A stretch of 64,000 bases of DNA from Amoebophrya sp. A120. Its lineage: Eukaryota; Sar; Dinophyceae; Syndiniales; Amoebophryaceae. The stretch spans positions 3,071,144 through 3,135,143 of the forward strand of contig CAJINV010000011.1 in the NCBI GenBank assembly GCA_905178155.1, in the 5' to 3' direction. How positions within the stretch are numbered: position 1 is the first letter of the stretch; every line of letters begins with the position of its first letter. Of the stretch, positions 36,501 through 51,500 are shown piece after piece. The position numbers and the translations under genes are program-made. Under the pieces are notes generated by a model. It was given only the letters and a program-made list of their open reading frames with translations, made no database searches and was not told where the DNA came from.

Positions 36501-39500
36501 GAGATCGCGGAGCCGAGGCGCGAGAACCGGCGCAGACTGATCGAGGAGGACAGTGTGGAAAAGCCCAGACAGGACACCGCATTCGAGATCTGCGTGCAAC
36601 TCCGGACGGACAGCGACGACGCGAGCTGACACAATGCTGTGACGGACATTCTTGTCCCGCCGCACCCGTGATCCGCTTTGAAGGTCCCGTAGATGGAGAG
36701 CCCGGAGGAGAGCCGGACCACGTGCCTTAAGCTCAACGAGGATCCGCAGTTCCCGAAGGTCAGGATGGACAAACTTCGGCCGATCTGGACGTGTGACCGC
36801 ACGGAGCAGGAGGAACCTAAGACCGCGTAGTCTAAGAGCGAAAGACTCTTCCCGATCTTCACGTTATTCCTGATACTCATGCTGCTGCCGATCTCCATGT
36901 GACTTAAAAGCGATAAAGTCCCGTGCGCGCGGCCGGAGACCGCGTGTGCGGAGAGGCCAGAACCAACTCGGGCAAAATTCCTGACAGAGATGGAACTGGA
37001 TAAATACGCGAAGGACAGAATCGAGCAGTGGCTGCAGGCGTAGGCGGAGGACCGTAGGGACAAACTGCTGCCGAAGTGGGCGAACTGTAAAACGGATAAT
37101 TTCGCGCCAACACGTGCCGCCTGCCGCAGGGAGAGGGAGCTGGAGAGGGCGGTCTGGTCCAGAATCGACGTCATGCACGTGACGCGGGAGTGCTGCCCGC
37201 AGACGGACAACGTCGATCCGATACGCGCGTACGCACGAATGGACAACGCACTTCCGAGATGCGAGTAGAACAACGTCGACACGTTCGAACTGCACCGGGC
37301 CCAGCTGCGAAGGCTGATGGTGGAGCCAAAGTGGCACTTATCCACGATGGAGACCTTCGCGAGCAATTCCGTTCGCACCCCAATGCCGCTACAGGACAAG
37401 CTGCTGCCTAATCGCGTGTACGTTCGCAACGATAACGAACTGGCAAACTCCCCGTGCCGCAAGACGGACAAACTCCCCCCGACGCGCAACTGGCTGAAGA
37501 TGCTGATGCCGCTGCCGAACCGACAGGCTGCCCGCATGCTGACACCGGACGAGACGCTGACGAAGTCCAAGACGGACAAGCCGCCTTTGCCCGCGTGCGC
37601 CATGCGCCGGATCGAGAGCGAGCTGCCGAGGATGGTTGAATCTATGACAGAGACCGAGCCGGCAATTCTGACCGCTTGCCGGACCGAAATCGAGCTTCCG
37701 AGGGTCAGGAAATCGAGAACAGAAAGCTTCCCGTAAACGACATTCCTTTCCTTCGCCGGCCCCGTCCCGATCGACAACGCCGACCCGATCCGGGTGTACG
37801 CCCGGAGGGAGAGACTAGACCCGCAGTGCAGGTAGTCCAGCACACTCATTCTGCCGCCGAACCGACCGTAGCTGCGTAACGAGAGCGTGCTGCCGACGCT
37901 GACTTCCGCTAACACCGAAACCGTGCCGCCGCAGCGGGCGATGCTTTGCAGCGAGAAGGCCGATCCCAGTCGCGCGTACGCACGGAGTGATAAAGCGGAC
38001 CCCACGTGCGAGAAGTCGATCATCGAGAAGGGGGAACCAACACGTTTAGTATCGCGGAGGGATAAAGCCGATCCCATGAACATGCTGTCCAAGACGGACA
38101 AGTTCGCCGCCAGATCGATCCGCGCGCCAAACACGGACAGACTGGACCCGATCCGCATGTAATTCCTTAAGGAGCAGTTGGACGCCAGCTCGATGAAGCT
38201 CAAGGCGGACAATGAACTGCCGAACCGCGTGAACTTGCGCAGACTCAGACTGCTTCCCATCTCCATCTGGTAGGCCACCGAGATCTGGTGCGCCGCGGTC
38301 GCCGCACCGAACACCGAGCACGTGCTCCCGACCCGGACCACGTTCCGGAGCGAGACGGCAGAGCCGAGTTGCACAAAGCTGAGGACGGACACAGATTTCG
38401 CCAGGCGCTGCACCCCGCGGATCGACAGCGACGACCCGAAGTGCGCGTGCTGCAAAATAGAAGTGCACGAGCCCAACCGAACGTGGCCGACCACACTGCA
38501 GGTGGACGCTAAGCGAACGCAAGACCGGAGACTGAGCGCACTGCCGAAGCAGTGGCTGTCAATCACGGACAATTGGTGACTGGTGATCGCGCGGGCGAAG
38601 ACGGAGAGGGTGGACCCGATTCGCTGTGTCGCTCTTAAACTGATCACCGATCCGAGTTCGCAGTAGTCCAGCACCGATGCCCTTGGTTGCACCTTCGTTA
38701 CCATGCGACAACTCAAGCTGGAACCTAAACTCACCGCGTCGAAGATTGACAAATGCGCGGAAAACAGCGCCTTTTCCGGTTTCAGCCCGTACAGCGAGAA
38801 GGTGGACGCCAGTCGCACGTAGCTGCGCACGGACAGGCTGCTCCCGAGATTGGTCGCATCCAGCATCGACAACCCACTGCCTAATCTGAGCCGGCTGAAC
38901 ACGCTGACGTTCGACTGCATGCGGATCACAGACCGGAGAGACACCACCGATCCGACGCGCAGGAACTGAATCAGCGAAACGCCCTCGTTCGCGCGCGCAA
39001 ACCTTCGGACGGAGAAGCTCGACCCGCAGTGCATGTAGCCGAAGCAGGACACTTGGTGGCCGCCGTCGGTGCGCCCGAACACGGAGAAGTGGGAACCAAT
39101 CCGCATGTAGGACCGCAGGGACAATGTGCTGCCGAACTCAACGAAGTTGAACACGGATAAAGATTCTCCAAACCGTCCAAAACTCCTGACGGAACAGCTG
39201 GATCCGAGCTTCAGGTAGTCCAGCACGGAGTTTGCGTTGTTGATCTTCGACGTTCCGAAGAAGCTGCAATTGCTACCGAACCGCACGTACGCCCGGACGG
39301 ACAACGAGCTTCCGAGCAGAAACTGGTCGAACACGGAAAACTTGTGGCCACTCCGGAACGTTGCGCGCGCAGACATGGAGGACCCGAGATGTAGGTGGGA
39401 TAGAACGGACAAAACGTTGCCCAGTCTGCTCATGTTGAACATGGACAGCGTCGATCCCAGCTTCGCTTGCGACCGCATCGAAATCGCGGATCCGAGAAAA

Positions 39501-42500
39501 GTCGCGTCCAACGCACTCATGCTGCACCCTTGCCGCGTGAAGGACCGTAACGAAAGGGACGATCCGAGTTCGGAATTGTCGAGAATGCTTAAGTGCAACC
39601 CGAGGCAGCACTTGGTGAAAAGCGAGAACGTGCTGCCCGCGCGCAACATCCCTCGGATCGAAATCGCACTGCCGACGGCGAAGTAGTCGATCATGCTGAA
39701 CCGCTCCCCGAGTTGCACAAACCCGCCCCGGACGGAAAGCGTGCTGCCGATGCAGGCCGCATCGAGCACGGAGACTTTCTGGAGCAGGCCCTGGCGGTAG
39801 AGGGAAAACGCCGATCCGATTTTCAGGAAATTCCGAACAGAAGTTGAACTGCCGACCGCCATGAAGTCCAACACGCTGCAGGCCTTCGTGCATTGGGAAA
39901 AGGCGCGAAGGGAACAGCTGGAGCCAAGTGCCTGGTAGGCGAGCGTGGAGAGCGCTTTGCCGAACATGACGGATTTGAAGACGGAAACGTTACTCCCCAT
40001 CCGACTAATCCCCCGTAGCGACATCGCAGACCCTGCACTAGTGAAGGCAAACACGGAAACCCGCTCCGTTCGCGTGAACGCACGAATTGATAAGCTAGAT
40101 CCGCAAAGGACGTGGTTTAACACGGACAGCGCACTTCCGACCCGAAATCCGTTGCACAATGACAGCTGCGAGCCGCAACGCGCGTAGTTCCTCAGGGACA
40201 ACACTGAACCGCATTCGAACGCGTTGAGCATCGACAGGGACGAGGTGAACCGCATGCCGCCGAAGATGGACAAACTGGACCCGAATCTCCCGGTCCCCCG
40301 GAGGGACAGTGTGCTCCCGAGGCGGACCATGTCCAACATAGAAATTCCGTCGCCGAAACGAGAAACGCCCGCACGGATGGAGAGACTGCTACCTAATGTG
40401 AGGAATTCCATAGCGGAACAACCCCCGCCGTTTATCCCCGCGGAACCCATAACGGAGAAGGAGCTGCCGAGCCTGACATATGACCGCAGCGACATGGCTG
40501 AAGCCAAATGCACCGAGTCCAAGACCGACACGCAATTATTCGCCCGCATCTCGCCGAACATGGAGAGACGCGACCCTAACCTGCTGTAGCTGCGGATGGA
40601 CATGTTGGAGCTGCCGGTAATGTAGTCGAAGATGGACAATCTGGACCCGCACATCCCCCCCTTCCGGAGGGACAACGTCGACCCGAGGGACACGCGATCC
40701 AACACGGAGAACATGCCGCCGCCCCTGTAGGCGTTGCAAACCGACAGCGTCGACCCCAGACGGCTGTAGCCGCGGAGGGACAGTGTGCTACCGAGCAGCA
40801 TCGCGTCCAGGAGTGAACAAGCGCCGCTGCCCGCTCGGACTTTCGCAAACGTGCTGAAGGAAGACGACAGCCGGGCGACCTGCCGTACGGAAATTGTAGA
40901 CCCGAGAATCACCGCGTCGAGCAACGAGCAGCTGCTCGCGACGATGCCACAGCCGAAGATGCTCGCCCGGGAGCCCATCCGGATATAGTTCCGGAGGGAC
41001 AAATTCGACCCCAGACAGGACGCATCGAGAACGGATAAGCTGGATCCCAATCGCGTCCAACCGAACAGGGAGAACGAGGATCCCATTCTCGCGACCACGC
41101 GCATCGACATGGAGCTCCCGAAGTGCGCGCGATCGAGGATGGAAACGTGGGCGCCAAATCTTCCTTTCGCCCCGTTCGCGACAGACAACAAGCTGCCGCA
41201 CCGCACGTAGGCGCGCAGGGACAGATTCGAAGAACACGACGCGAAGTCGAAGATCGAGAAGTTTTTTCCGCAGCTGACGAATTGCCTCACGGACAGCGAG
41301 GATCCGACGTGGTAGAAGTTCAGCGTCGAAATCGCCGAGCCGATCATCATGTGCCCGAAGCAGCTGAAGTTACTTCCGAGAGACTGGAACGACCGGATGG
41401 ACAAAGTGGATCCGATTGTCGCCGCGTCAAACACGGATAAGTATTCGCCAATCCGGGTTCTCCTGCGCACCGACAATTCCGCCCCGCAGTTCGAGAAGTC
41501 CAGCAGGGAAAACGCCGACCCGACCCGGACCTGGCCGTGGATCGATAAGCCGGACGCGAGGCGCGCGAACCCACGAATACTGAACGCTGAGCCAGTGGTG
41601 GTGTGGTCAATGATCGAAAAGGATCCGCCCATCAATTTTCCCGCGAAGGACAGTGTCGATCCGAGTCGGCAGAACGACCGGAGAGAAATCCCGGACCCCA
41701 TCTGCGCAAACTGACAAATCGACAATTGCCCCCCGCACCGCCCGAAGTGCCGCAGCGACATAGAACTCGCGAGCGTCACGTAGTCGAGGACGGATAAATT
41801 TCCGCCCTCACTACACCTCACTCGGCTGAAGATCGAGATGTTGGACCCGAGCCGGTTCGCCTCGCGCATGGACATGGTGCTGCCGATGTAGACGAAGTCC
41901 AGCACGGACACCGGGGATCCGAACCGCGGCATCGCGCGAATGGACAACGAGGAGCCCATCGTCATGAAGTCGCAGGTGGAAATCGTGGAGCCGAGTCTGC
42001 AATAGGAGAACAGACTCAAATTGCTGCCCATCTTCCCGATCAACCGCATGGACATCGCGGAACCGAGGTTCATGTAGTCGAAGGTGGAGATCCCGGTGCC
42101 GCTGGGGCCGCCGAACCGGAAGTCGCCGAACAAACTGCAGCGACTACCGAACCGGCAGTAGGTCCGGACGGATAGAGAGGAGCCGAGGGTAAACCAATCC
42201 AACACGGACATGCAGCTGCTCATGACCACCTTGCTGAACATGGAGAAGTTGCTGCCCATCCGCGTGCACGCGCGCAGGGAGAGAGAACTTCCGTGGAAGG
42301 CGGAGTCCAACACACTGTAACTCGATCCGAGCGTCGCGGCGCTGAAAATGCTGCAGTTGCTGCCCATCCTGGCAAACGCCCGTAAGCTCGTCGTCGACCC
42401 GAAGTGCAGCGCGGAGTAGCCGGACAGACCCTCACCGAGAAACGTGCACCGAGAAACGGACAGCGTCGAGCCGATGCGGCAGAACCCGCGGACGGACGCT

Positions 42501-45500
42501 CCGGAACCTAGGTGGACGAAGTTCAGGATGGATAAAGAGTCGCCGGTTTTATACCGGCTGTAGACGGACAAACCGCTACCGGCGCGGACATAGCGGCGGA
42601 TGGACAGAGTGGAGCCGATGGACAGGAAGTCGAAGACAGAGATGTAGGTGCCACATCTTGCCATGTTCCTGATCGACAGTTCTTCCCCGACACCAGTGGA
42701 GTCTAAAACAGACAAGCTGCAGCCGAGGTTCATGCTGGCGATCACCGACAGTGTGGAGCCGAACTTCATCACGCTTCTCAAAGAGAACGCGGACGCGAAG
42801 TTGACAAAATCCAACACTGAGATGTTGGATCCGGTGGTCAATCTGCTGTAGATTGACATACCACTACCCATCCTTGCAACCCCCCGCAAAGACAGCGTTG
42901 ACCCGAGTTCCTGGCTCATCGCCAGCGACATGCGCGTCCCCATGCGGAGCGCCCCGAAGATGGAAAGCCCGCTTCCGAGCATGGTTCTGGCTCGCACGGA
43001 CATGCTGGAACCAAAGTTCGTATAGTCTAACGCGGATGCCGTCACCGCGACTCGCGTGTTGCCGAAGATCGAGAAGGTGGAACCGAGTCGCGTGTACTGT
43101 CTGAGCGATAACGTCGACCCCAGTTCCATGTAATCCAACACACTCGGCGCGGGGCCCGGGACGTTGATCCGGCCGAGGAGGGACAAACCACTTCCCGCGC
43201 GCATGTAGTGCCGGATCGTGAGGGAAGACCCGGCGTAGACCGCATCCAACACCGAGCAAGCGGATCCAATCGCCCACCGGCTGAACAACGACATGACAGA
43301 GCCGCACCGCATGTACGAGCGGACGGATAAAGTCGATCCGAGCTCGAAGTACCCGCAGACGGACGGCACGCCACCGAACTTCACAATGTTCCGGACCGTC
43401 ATTGCAGATCCCAGACGAAGCACACCCCGCAGAGAGATCGTGGAGCCTAAGTGGAAGTAATCGAACATGGAGATCGCGCTGCCGAAGCTGGTCCTCTCCC
43501 TTACTGACAGCGTGCTGCCGCAGTAGGCGAAGTCCACGATGGACAACGTGCCGTGCAACCGCATCTGCCCGTCGAACATGGATAGAGAAGATCCGAGGCG
43601 AAACGCCGACCGGAGAGAGAGGGAGGAACCGAAGCTCACTCTATCGTACACCGACAATCTTGCGCCCAGCCGGACGCGCGCGCGGACGGAGAGAGTGGAA
43701 CCAAGACCCAGGTAATCCACCATCGACAACGTCGAACCGCACTTCAGCCTTGAAAAAACGGACCAGCTGCTCCCCAGCGGTCGCACGCACCGGAGCGAGA
43801 CCGCGGACCCGCAGTGCGAGAAGTCGAGCAGGGAGATGCTGCTGCCGAACCGCTGTTGGGAAAACACGGAAAATTCGCTGCCGAGCCGCATGTAGGCGCG
43901 CAGGGACAAAGATGATCCGCACTGGGAAAAGTCCAGAATCGAAACGGTCGAGCCGGATCTGCCCTGCCCGTAGATCGAGAAGCAACTGCCGAACCGCATG
44001 TAACTCCGGATCGACAGAGCACTACCGCCGAGAACTGAATCCAGCACGGACAATTGACTCCCCATGCGCATCCGGTTGAACAGCGACATCTGGCTGTTTT
44101 GTCGGAAGACACAGCGCAACGAGAAACTGGACCCGAGCTCCAGAAACTCGACAAAGCTCGTCCTGGACCCGCACCTCGCGAGGTGGCGAAGGGATAAACC
44201 GGACCCGAACTGGATGAAGTTCAGGATGGACAGATCGCTACCGCACCGCACGTGCCCACGCAAAGAGAAGCTGGAGGATAATTGCAGTGCGTCCAACACC
44301 GAGACCTCGTTTCCGATGTGCGTCTTCCGGAGAACAGACAAGGAACTGCCGACTCGCAGGGTGTTCCGCAAGGATAAGCTACTGGATTGCTGGCAGATGT
44401 CCAACATCGACATGCTGCTCCCACACCTTGCCATGCTGAAGATCGACAGGGTTGACCCCATCTGCATCGCCGCCCGCAGCGAGTACGAGCTCGCGAGGAA
44501 CAGAGTCTCGAAGACGGAGGCTCTATGACTGATCCTCGTCACACTCCGGAGGGACAGTTCCGACCCGAAGTTGACCGCGTCGCAGACGGACAGAGAGCTT
44601 CCCAGTCTCAAATTGTTGAACAGCGACATCGAACTGCCGATCCGGAAGTAGTTCCGGAGGGACAAAGACGAACCGAGGAAGAAGTAGCTGCAGACCGACG
44701 CAGAGTCCGGCAGGTTCAAGCACTGCCGAAGCGACAGACTCGAACCAAGAGCGCCCTGGTCCAGCACGGAAAAGTGCTTCCGTGTGATGATCCGATCGGT
44801 GATACTACACGTCGACCCTAGCCGGATGTAGGACCGCATGGACAGCGAGCTGCCGAAGTGGGTCACGTCCAGGACCGAAACCCGGTTTCCAAACGGGACT
44901 GCCATCCTCACGGATATAGAAGACGCGAGGTTCAAAAAGTCCAGCAAACTGCAGCTCCCGGAAATGCGGAACTTCTGGAAGACCGACATGACCGAGCCCA
45001 TCTTGGCGTAGCTTCGGAGACTGATCACGGAGCCCAGTTGCATGTAGTCAATCACGGATAATTTCTCCCCGAGGTTCACGCGGGTGAGCAGACTGAACGT
45101 GCTCCCGGCCCGCTGGTAGGCGCGGACAGACAAGGTGGACGCCAGGTTGCAGAACTCCAGCACGGACATGTTGTCGCCGAACCGCATGGCGCGGATGACG
45201 GACATGGTGGACCCGAGCTTGGTGGCGCCGCGAAGGGAAAAACAAGAGCCGAGGTTTACGTAGTCAAACGTGGACATGCTGCACCCTAGCCTTGGTCTTG
45301 CCCTTAACGACAGTTGGCTCCCTAAATCCACGTGTTGGATGATGGACAAATGTTCCGCCACGCGCGCCCGCGTGAACACGGACAAAGTGGATCCACACCT
45401 TGTGTACTTCCGAAGTGAGAGTCCAGACCCAACCGTCACCTGGGCTAAAACCGACATCGAGTCCGCAAACCGCACGTTCGTCCGGATGGAGATGGAGCTG

Positions 45501-48500
45501 CCGAGGCGGGCCACTGCTCGGACCGACAAGTTGCTGCCGAGCAAAACGGAAGTTAACACGGAGAGCGTGCTGCCGAACCGCAGTTGGCTGTAGATGGACA
45601 GCGTTTCCGCGCACCGCCAGCCGCCGCGGATCGAGATGGAACTACCGAGAGTCATGAAATTCATCATGGACACATCAGAGCCGGTTCTCGTCGTGCTGAA
45701 AACCGAGAACGTCGACGACATTCTGCAGTACCCGCGGAGAGATAAAGAGCTGCCCATCTGGAAGTAATCCAACACGGAGATCGTGCTCGCAACTCTTGTC
45801 GCGTCGAAGACCGACAAGCTGGAACCGACCCGGATGATCGACCGCAGACTCAAACTACTCCCGAGGTTCAGGAAGTTCAGAATCGAGGTGGAAGTCCCGC
45901 CCCGGAACGCACCGAAGATAGATAAGGCACTGCTGATCCGCAAGTAGTTGCGGAGCGAGCAGGCCGAACCCATGTTCATGAAGTCGAAGGTGGATACGTT
46001 GTGTCCGCAGCGGACGACGCTGCGGAGGGACAAGGACGATCCGAGCTCAAAGAAGTTCAGCATCGACAGCCCCTGATCTTTCACAATCGGTGCGTAGACG
46101 GAGAAGCAGGAGCCAAGACTTGTCATGCCCCGGACGGAGATCGTGCTCCCGACCGCCGCGAAGTCCAGGATGGAAAGAGAACTTCCCGTCCGGAATAAGC
46201 CGCAGCAGCTGCACACGGAGCCCATTCTCGTGTACGCCCGGATGCTGATTGCGGACCCGAGCTGCTGCGAGCTCAATGTCGACAGACAACTGCCGAACCG
46301 GACTTGGGAAAAAACCGACACAGTTGACCCTACGCGGTTGAAGCCGCGGAGCGACAAAGTGCTGGCGAGCGTGATCGCGTTGAAGGTACTGAGCTGTGCT
46401 TCCCCACCTAACCGGAGCCGGCTCTCCAGGGAAATCGTCGAACCGATTCTAGCGGTTAACCGCAAAGACAGCGCACTGCCCTGGTGCACGAAGTCCAGCA
46501 GGGATAAAGCGCTCCCGCACCGCATGAACCGCCGGACGGACAATGCAGACCCGACGTGGACCGAACTTAGCGTCGACAACGCGTTGCCCATCTGAATCCT
46601 GCCGAACAACGAAACCCGGGATCCGAACTTGACCATTTGCCGCAGACTCATCGTACTGCCGAGAGCCAGGAAGTCGAAGAAGGACACGATCCCGCCACTC
46701 TGCGCAAACACACGCAGAGAAAGTGAACTCCCGAGATTCGCGCTGTTCAGAATGGAGAACGCCGCACCGAACCGACCAAGAGCGAACACGGACGGCGTGG
46801 CGCTGCCCATCTTCGCGATGGCACGGAGTGAGAGTGCGGATCCGACCATGCTGTGCTCCAACAGCGAGTAGCTGAAGCCCTGCTGACGGAGCATCCCAAA
46901 CACAGAACACATCGAACCGACACGCACTGTCCCCCGTAGACTCACTGCGGACCCGTAGGCCGCGAAGTTCAAGACGGAGAACCCGCTGTGCATGTTGATG
47001 CGCCCGTACACGGAGCAAGCAGAACTCATGCGGATAAACTTCCGTAGCGACTGCGAGCTGCCGCACTGCAGGTAGTCCATCGTCGAGAACGTGCTGCCGA
47101 TCCTGCAGCCGCCGAACAGCGAGAACGCCGACGCCATCCGCGTGTAAGCACGTAAAGAAAGCGATGACCCGAGCTGGTGCCGACCATACGCTGAGCAGTG
47201 CTCGCCACTGATCTTGCAGAACCCGAGCAGGGAACACGCCGATCCGGCGCGCATGAAACCACGGATGGACAAGGCGGAGGATAAACTGCTGCAATCCAAC
47301 AAGGATAAAGAGCTTCCCATCCTCCACTGCGAGAACACGGACAAAACCGAGCCGCACCTTGCGTATTCCCGGAGAGACAACGTCGAGCCGAAGTTCACGA
47401 AGTCCATCACGCTCGTAGCGCTGCCACACCGGAGAAAGCTGCGAATCGAGAAGGTCGAACCCATGTGGAGGTGGTCCAGCACGGAAAACCGCGAACCGAG
47501 CCTTACTTGTCCGAAGATCGACACGGTGGATTGTGAGCGGATGAACGCGCGGACAGACAACGCGGACCCAAAGTTCGCCGCGTCGAGGACCGACAACGTC
47601 GATCCCGCCCGCACGTGGCTGAAGATGGACAAGGTCGACCCCAGTTTCAAGAAGCTCCTCACCGAGAACATAGACCCGAAGTGCACGCAGTTCAAAACCG
47701 AGAACATCGCGAGCCCCGTTGGTTCAGTTCCTCCCAACATCGTTCGGCCGTAGACGGATACGAGCGAGCCGGCCCTGGCGAAATTCCGCAACGACAAAGT
47801 CGACCCGAGCTCCGCCTGGTACATGACACTCATGCAGCTCCCGAACCTTACCCGGCTGTACACAGACAAAGCAGATCCCACGCGCATGTACCGACGAAGA
47901 CTGAACGCCGATCCGAGGTTGACCTGGCTGAAAATCGACATGTTGGACCCCAGTCTGGCGAGCCCGTATAACGACAGTGCGGACCCGCACCGAGCGAACG
48001 AACGGCACGAGATCGCGCTCCCCGCCTGCATCAAGTCCAGGAGGGAAAGGGTGCTGCCGATGTACGCCATGCCATAGACGGACAAAGAGCTGCCGAGGCG
48101 GAACATGGAGCGCACACTGAATCCGCTGCCGAAGTGCACGAAGTCTAGCACGGAAATGCTGGACGCAAATCTCGACATTCCGTACACGGACAAAGTCGAT
48201 CCGCACCGCGCGAGTGAGCGAACGCTCAAACTCGACCCGCAGCAAAAGTAGTCGAGCAAAGAGCAGCCAGAACCCAAACTCGTCAGTCCGTAGATGCTGA
48301 AGCTGCTCCCCATGCGCATGAAGCTGCGGCAGGACAAGCCTGAGCCGGCTTGAATCGAGTCCAGCAAGGACAAGGACGAACCGAACCGCGCTAGCCCATA
48401 CACGCTGATCGTGCTGCCGGTTCTGATCATGGACCGGATGGAGATCGTGGAGCCGAGAAGGATGGAATCCAAAACCGAGAAGTGGGAGCCCAACCTCGAG

Positions 48501-51500
48501 ATCCCGTATAATGATAACGCGGATCCGAACCTGGTGAAGCTCCGCATTGATAACGCCGACCCGATGTGGTAGTGGTCCAACACGGATAAAGAACTGCCTA
48601 AACGGAAACTGTGGAACATGCTGACCGCAGATCCCTGGCGGTACATCGTTCGCACGGAAAACGCCGATCCCGCGTGTAAAAAGTCCAGAAGCGACAGAGA
48701 ACTGCCCATCCGAGACGTTCCGTACAACGAGAGCGCAGATCCGAACCGCGAGAAGGACCGCATGCTCACCATGCTGCCGATGCAGACCATGTCCAAAACG
48801 GAGATCGCCGAGCCGAACCGCGACACCCCGTATAAGGACAGGGAGCTGCCCAGGCGGGAGAAGCCGCGTACCGACATCGTCGACCCGATGTGGATGAAAT
48901 CCAAGACGGATAAAGAACTTCCAAACCTTCCGATGCTGTAAACCGAGAAGCTGCTCCCCAGTCGGCTGAAGCTCCGCAGGGAGAGCGAACTGGCGTACAC
49001 CGCGCACTCGACGAAGGAGATCGTGGAAGCCAACTTCAACGCCGCGAACACCGACAGCCTCGATCCCAACCGTTGGTAGCCGCGGATGGATAAAGAAGAT
49101 CCAAGCTGCACGTAGTCGAGACTGGAAAGAGAGGATCCCAACGTCGTCATTCCGTACAGACTGAACCCGCTTCCCTTCCGGACTAACGAGCGGAGGCTGA
49201 TACTGCTACCCAGGTGGAAGTAGTCGAGCATGGATAAAGAGCTGCCAAATCGGATGAACCCGTAGACGGAGAGAGTAGATCCCATGCGCAAGCTAGACCG
49301 CAACGACATCGCGGAACCGAGGTAGGTCGCGTCCAAAACGCTGCACATCGAGCCCAGCCTTTGCGTGGTCATCACGGACATAGTGCTGCCGAGTCGCAAG
49401 TACCTTCTCAAACTACAGCTGGAACTTAGCACGATCTGATCCAGCACAGACATGGTGCTGGCGAACCGGCTGACGCCGAACACGGACGTGTTCGACCCAC
49501 CGCGGTAGAACGATCGGAGGGACAGCGCGGAGCACAACCCGACGGTATCCAGGATCGATAGAGAACTTCCCAACTTCGTGATGCCGAAGATGGATAAAGA
49601 ACTCCCCAGTCGTGAGAAACTTCTGACGGAGATGCTGCTCCCCAGGCAGTTCGAATCCAAAACGGACAACGCGCTACCTAGCAACGTGCAGCCGTACACA
49701 GAGATCGAGCTTCCCACGCGGATGAAGTTGCGGATGGACAGCGAGGACCCGAACGTCATTAAGTCCAGCGAGGAGAAATTGGATCCGATCCTCGTCATTC
49801 CGTAGAGCGACAAAGTCGACCCAATTCGCATGAACGACCGGACTGATAACGAAGAACCTAGCATCAGCAAATCCAGCGCCGACAAATTCGATCCCATCGT
49901 CGCGATTCCGTAAATGGATAAAGTGCTGCCGAACCTCGCGAAATTCCGCATACTGAACGAACTTCCAAAGCAGGCGCAGTCGAGTGTGCTCAAAGCGCTT
50001 CCCATGCGGGCTTTGCTAAACAAGGACAAGGAACTTCCGAACCGCGCGTAGCACCGGATCGACAAAGAAGAGCCCAAGAAGCTGTTGTCCAGCAACGAGA
50101 TTGAAGATCCGAGCACTGCGAGTCCGTATAGAGACGCCGCGGAACCGCATCTTGCAAATGATCGGACGGACAAAGCGGAACCTAAATTCAGCATGTCGTA
50201 CACCGTGATCGTGGAGCCCATGGTCTGCCGGGAAAAGACGCTGAAGTGGCTGCCCTGCCGGAAGTAGGAGCGGATGGACAGGGTGGATCCCATGGTTAAG
50301 TGATCCAGAATCGAGAGTCTACTCCCTGCTCGGAATTGGGAAAACAGGCTCATCGAGCTCTGCATCCGCATGTAGGACCTTATGCTGAACGCCGAACCCA
50401 ACCCGAGGTGATCGAGTAAAGAAATGCTGGAACCGCAGCACACCTGCCCGAATAAACTGCAGCCGCTCGCCTGGCGCATCACGGCGCGGATACTGAACGC
50501 CGAGCCCATGTGGTAGTAGTCGATCACGGACACCGGCTGGTTGAAGTTCATCCTTCCCTGCACGCTGATATGCATTGCAAATATGTCTGGGTCTGGAAGA
50601 TTAAAACTTGTCATGCTAAATCGGAATCATGCAAAAATCTGTGTTGCATGAGTGCCAAAAGCTGTCCACGTTCGACCAAGTTGGGAGGGAGTTTCTCATG
50701 CAGGAAACGCATGATAGAGACCGGACAGAATCTGTCATGCTAGGTCTCGCATTCCAGACCTCATGGCTCATGCAAAACGTGCATGACAAGTCTCAGAATC
50801 TTCCAGACCCAGACATTTTTGCAATCCATAGCTGAAGTTCGAGCCTAATTTCAGCATCTGCCGCATGGACATGCCCGAACCGAAGTTCGTGTAGTCGCAC
50901 AGCGACATCATGCTGCCGAGTTGGAACTTGCCAAACATGGAATACGACGACCCCAGTCGCACATACTTCCGCAGACTTAAACTCGACCCGAAGAAGACAC
51001 GGTCCAAAAGACTCATGCTCGACCCCAGTCGGGTCATGCCATACACTGAAATGGTGCTACCGAATCTCGCGAAAGAGCGGCAGGAGAGCGTCGACCCGAA
51101 GTTCGCTGCGTCGAGAATGGACGTGTCGTATCTTCCCTTGTTCACCCGCGTGTGGATCGACAGTTGCGAGCCAAACCGCGAGAACGAGCGGACAGACAGT
51201 GCGGATCCCAGTGCCGCTTGGGAGAGAATGGAAATGTCAGATCCCAGTCTGGTCCGGCCGAACATCGACACCGTGGACCCGAATCGCACCATGGCCCGGA
51301 CGGACAGCGTGGATCCCAGGTGGCTGCTGTCAATCACGCTACACTGGCTGCCCATCTGCATGTGCCCGAAGAGCGACACCGAGGAACCGAACCTCGCGCA
51401 CGCGCGAAGGGAAAAGACCGAGCCCAGGCAGACGGTTTCGATGATGGACAACGACGACCCGACGGATTCGGATTTGTACACGGACAGGCAACTCCCTAAT

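Noticed and set aside
50575-50614. A separate gene starting with Met at 50614 for the 34-kb frame
   Set aside because: The first residues (FNLPDPDIFAMH) are encoded by the introner terminal repeat, and the upstream exon joins perfectly across the element.
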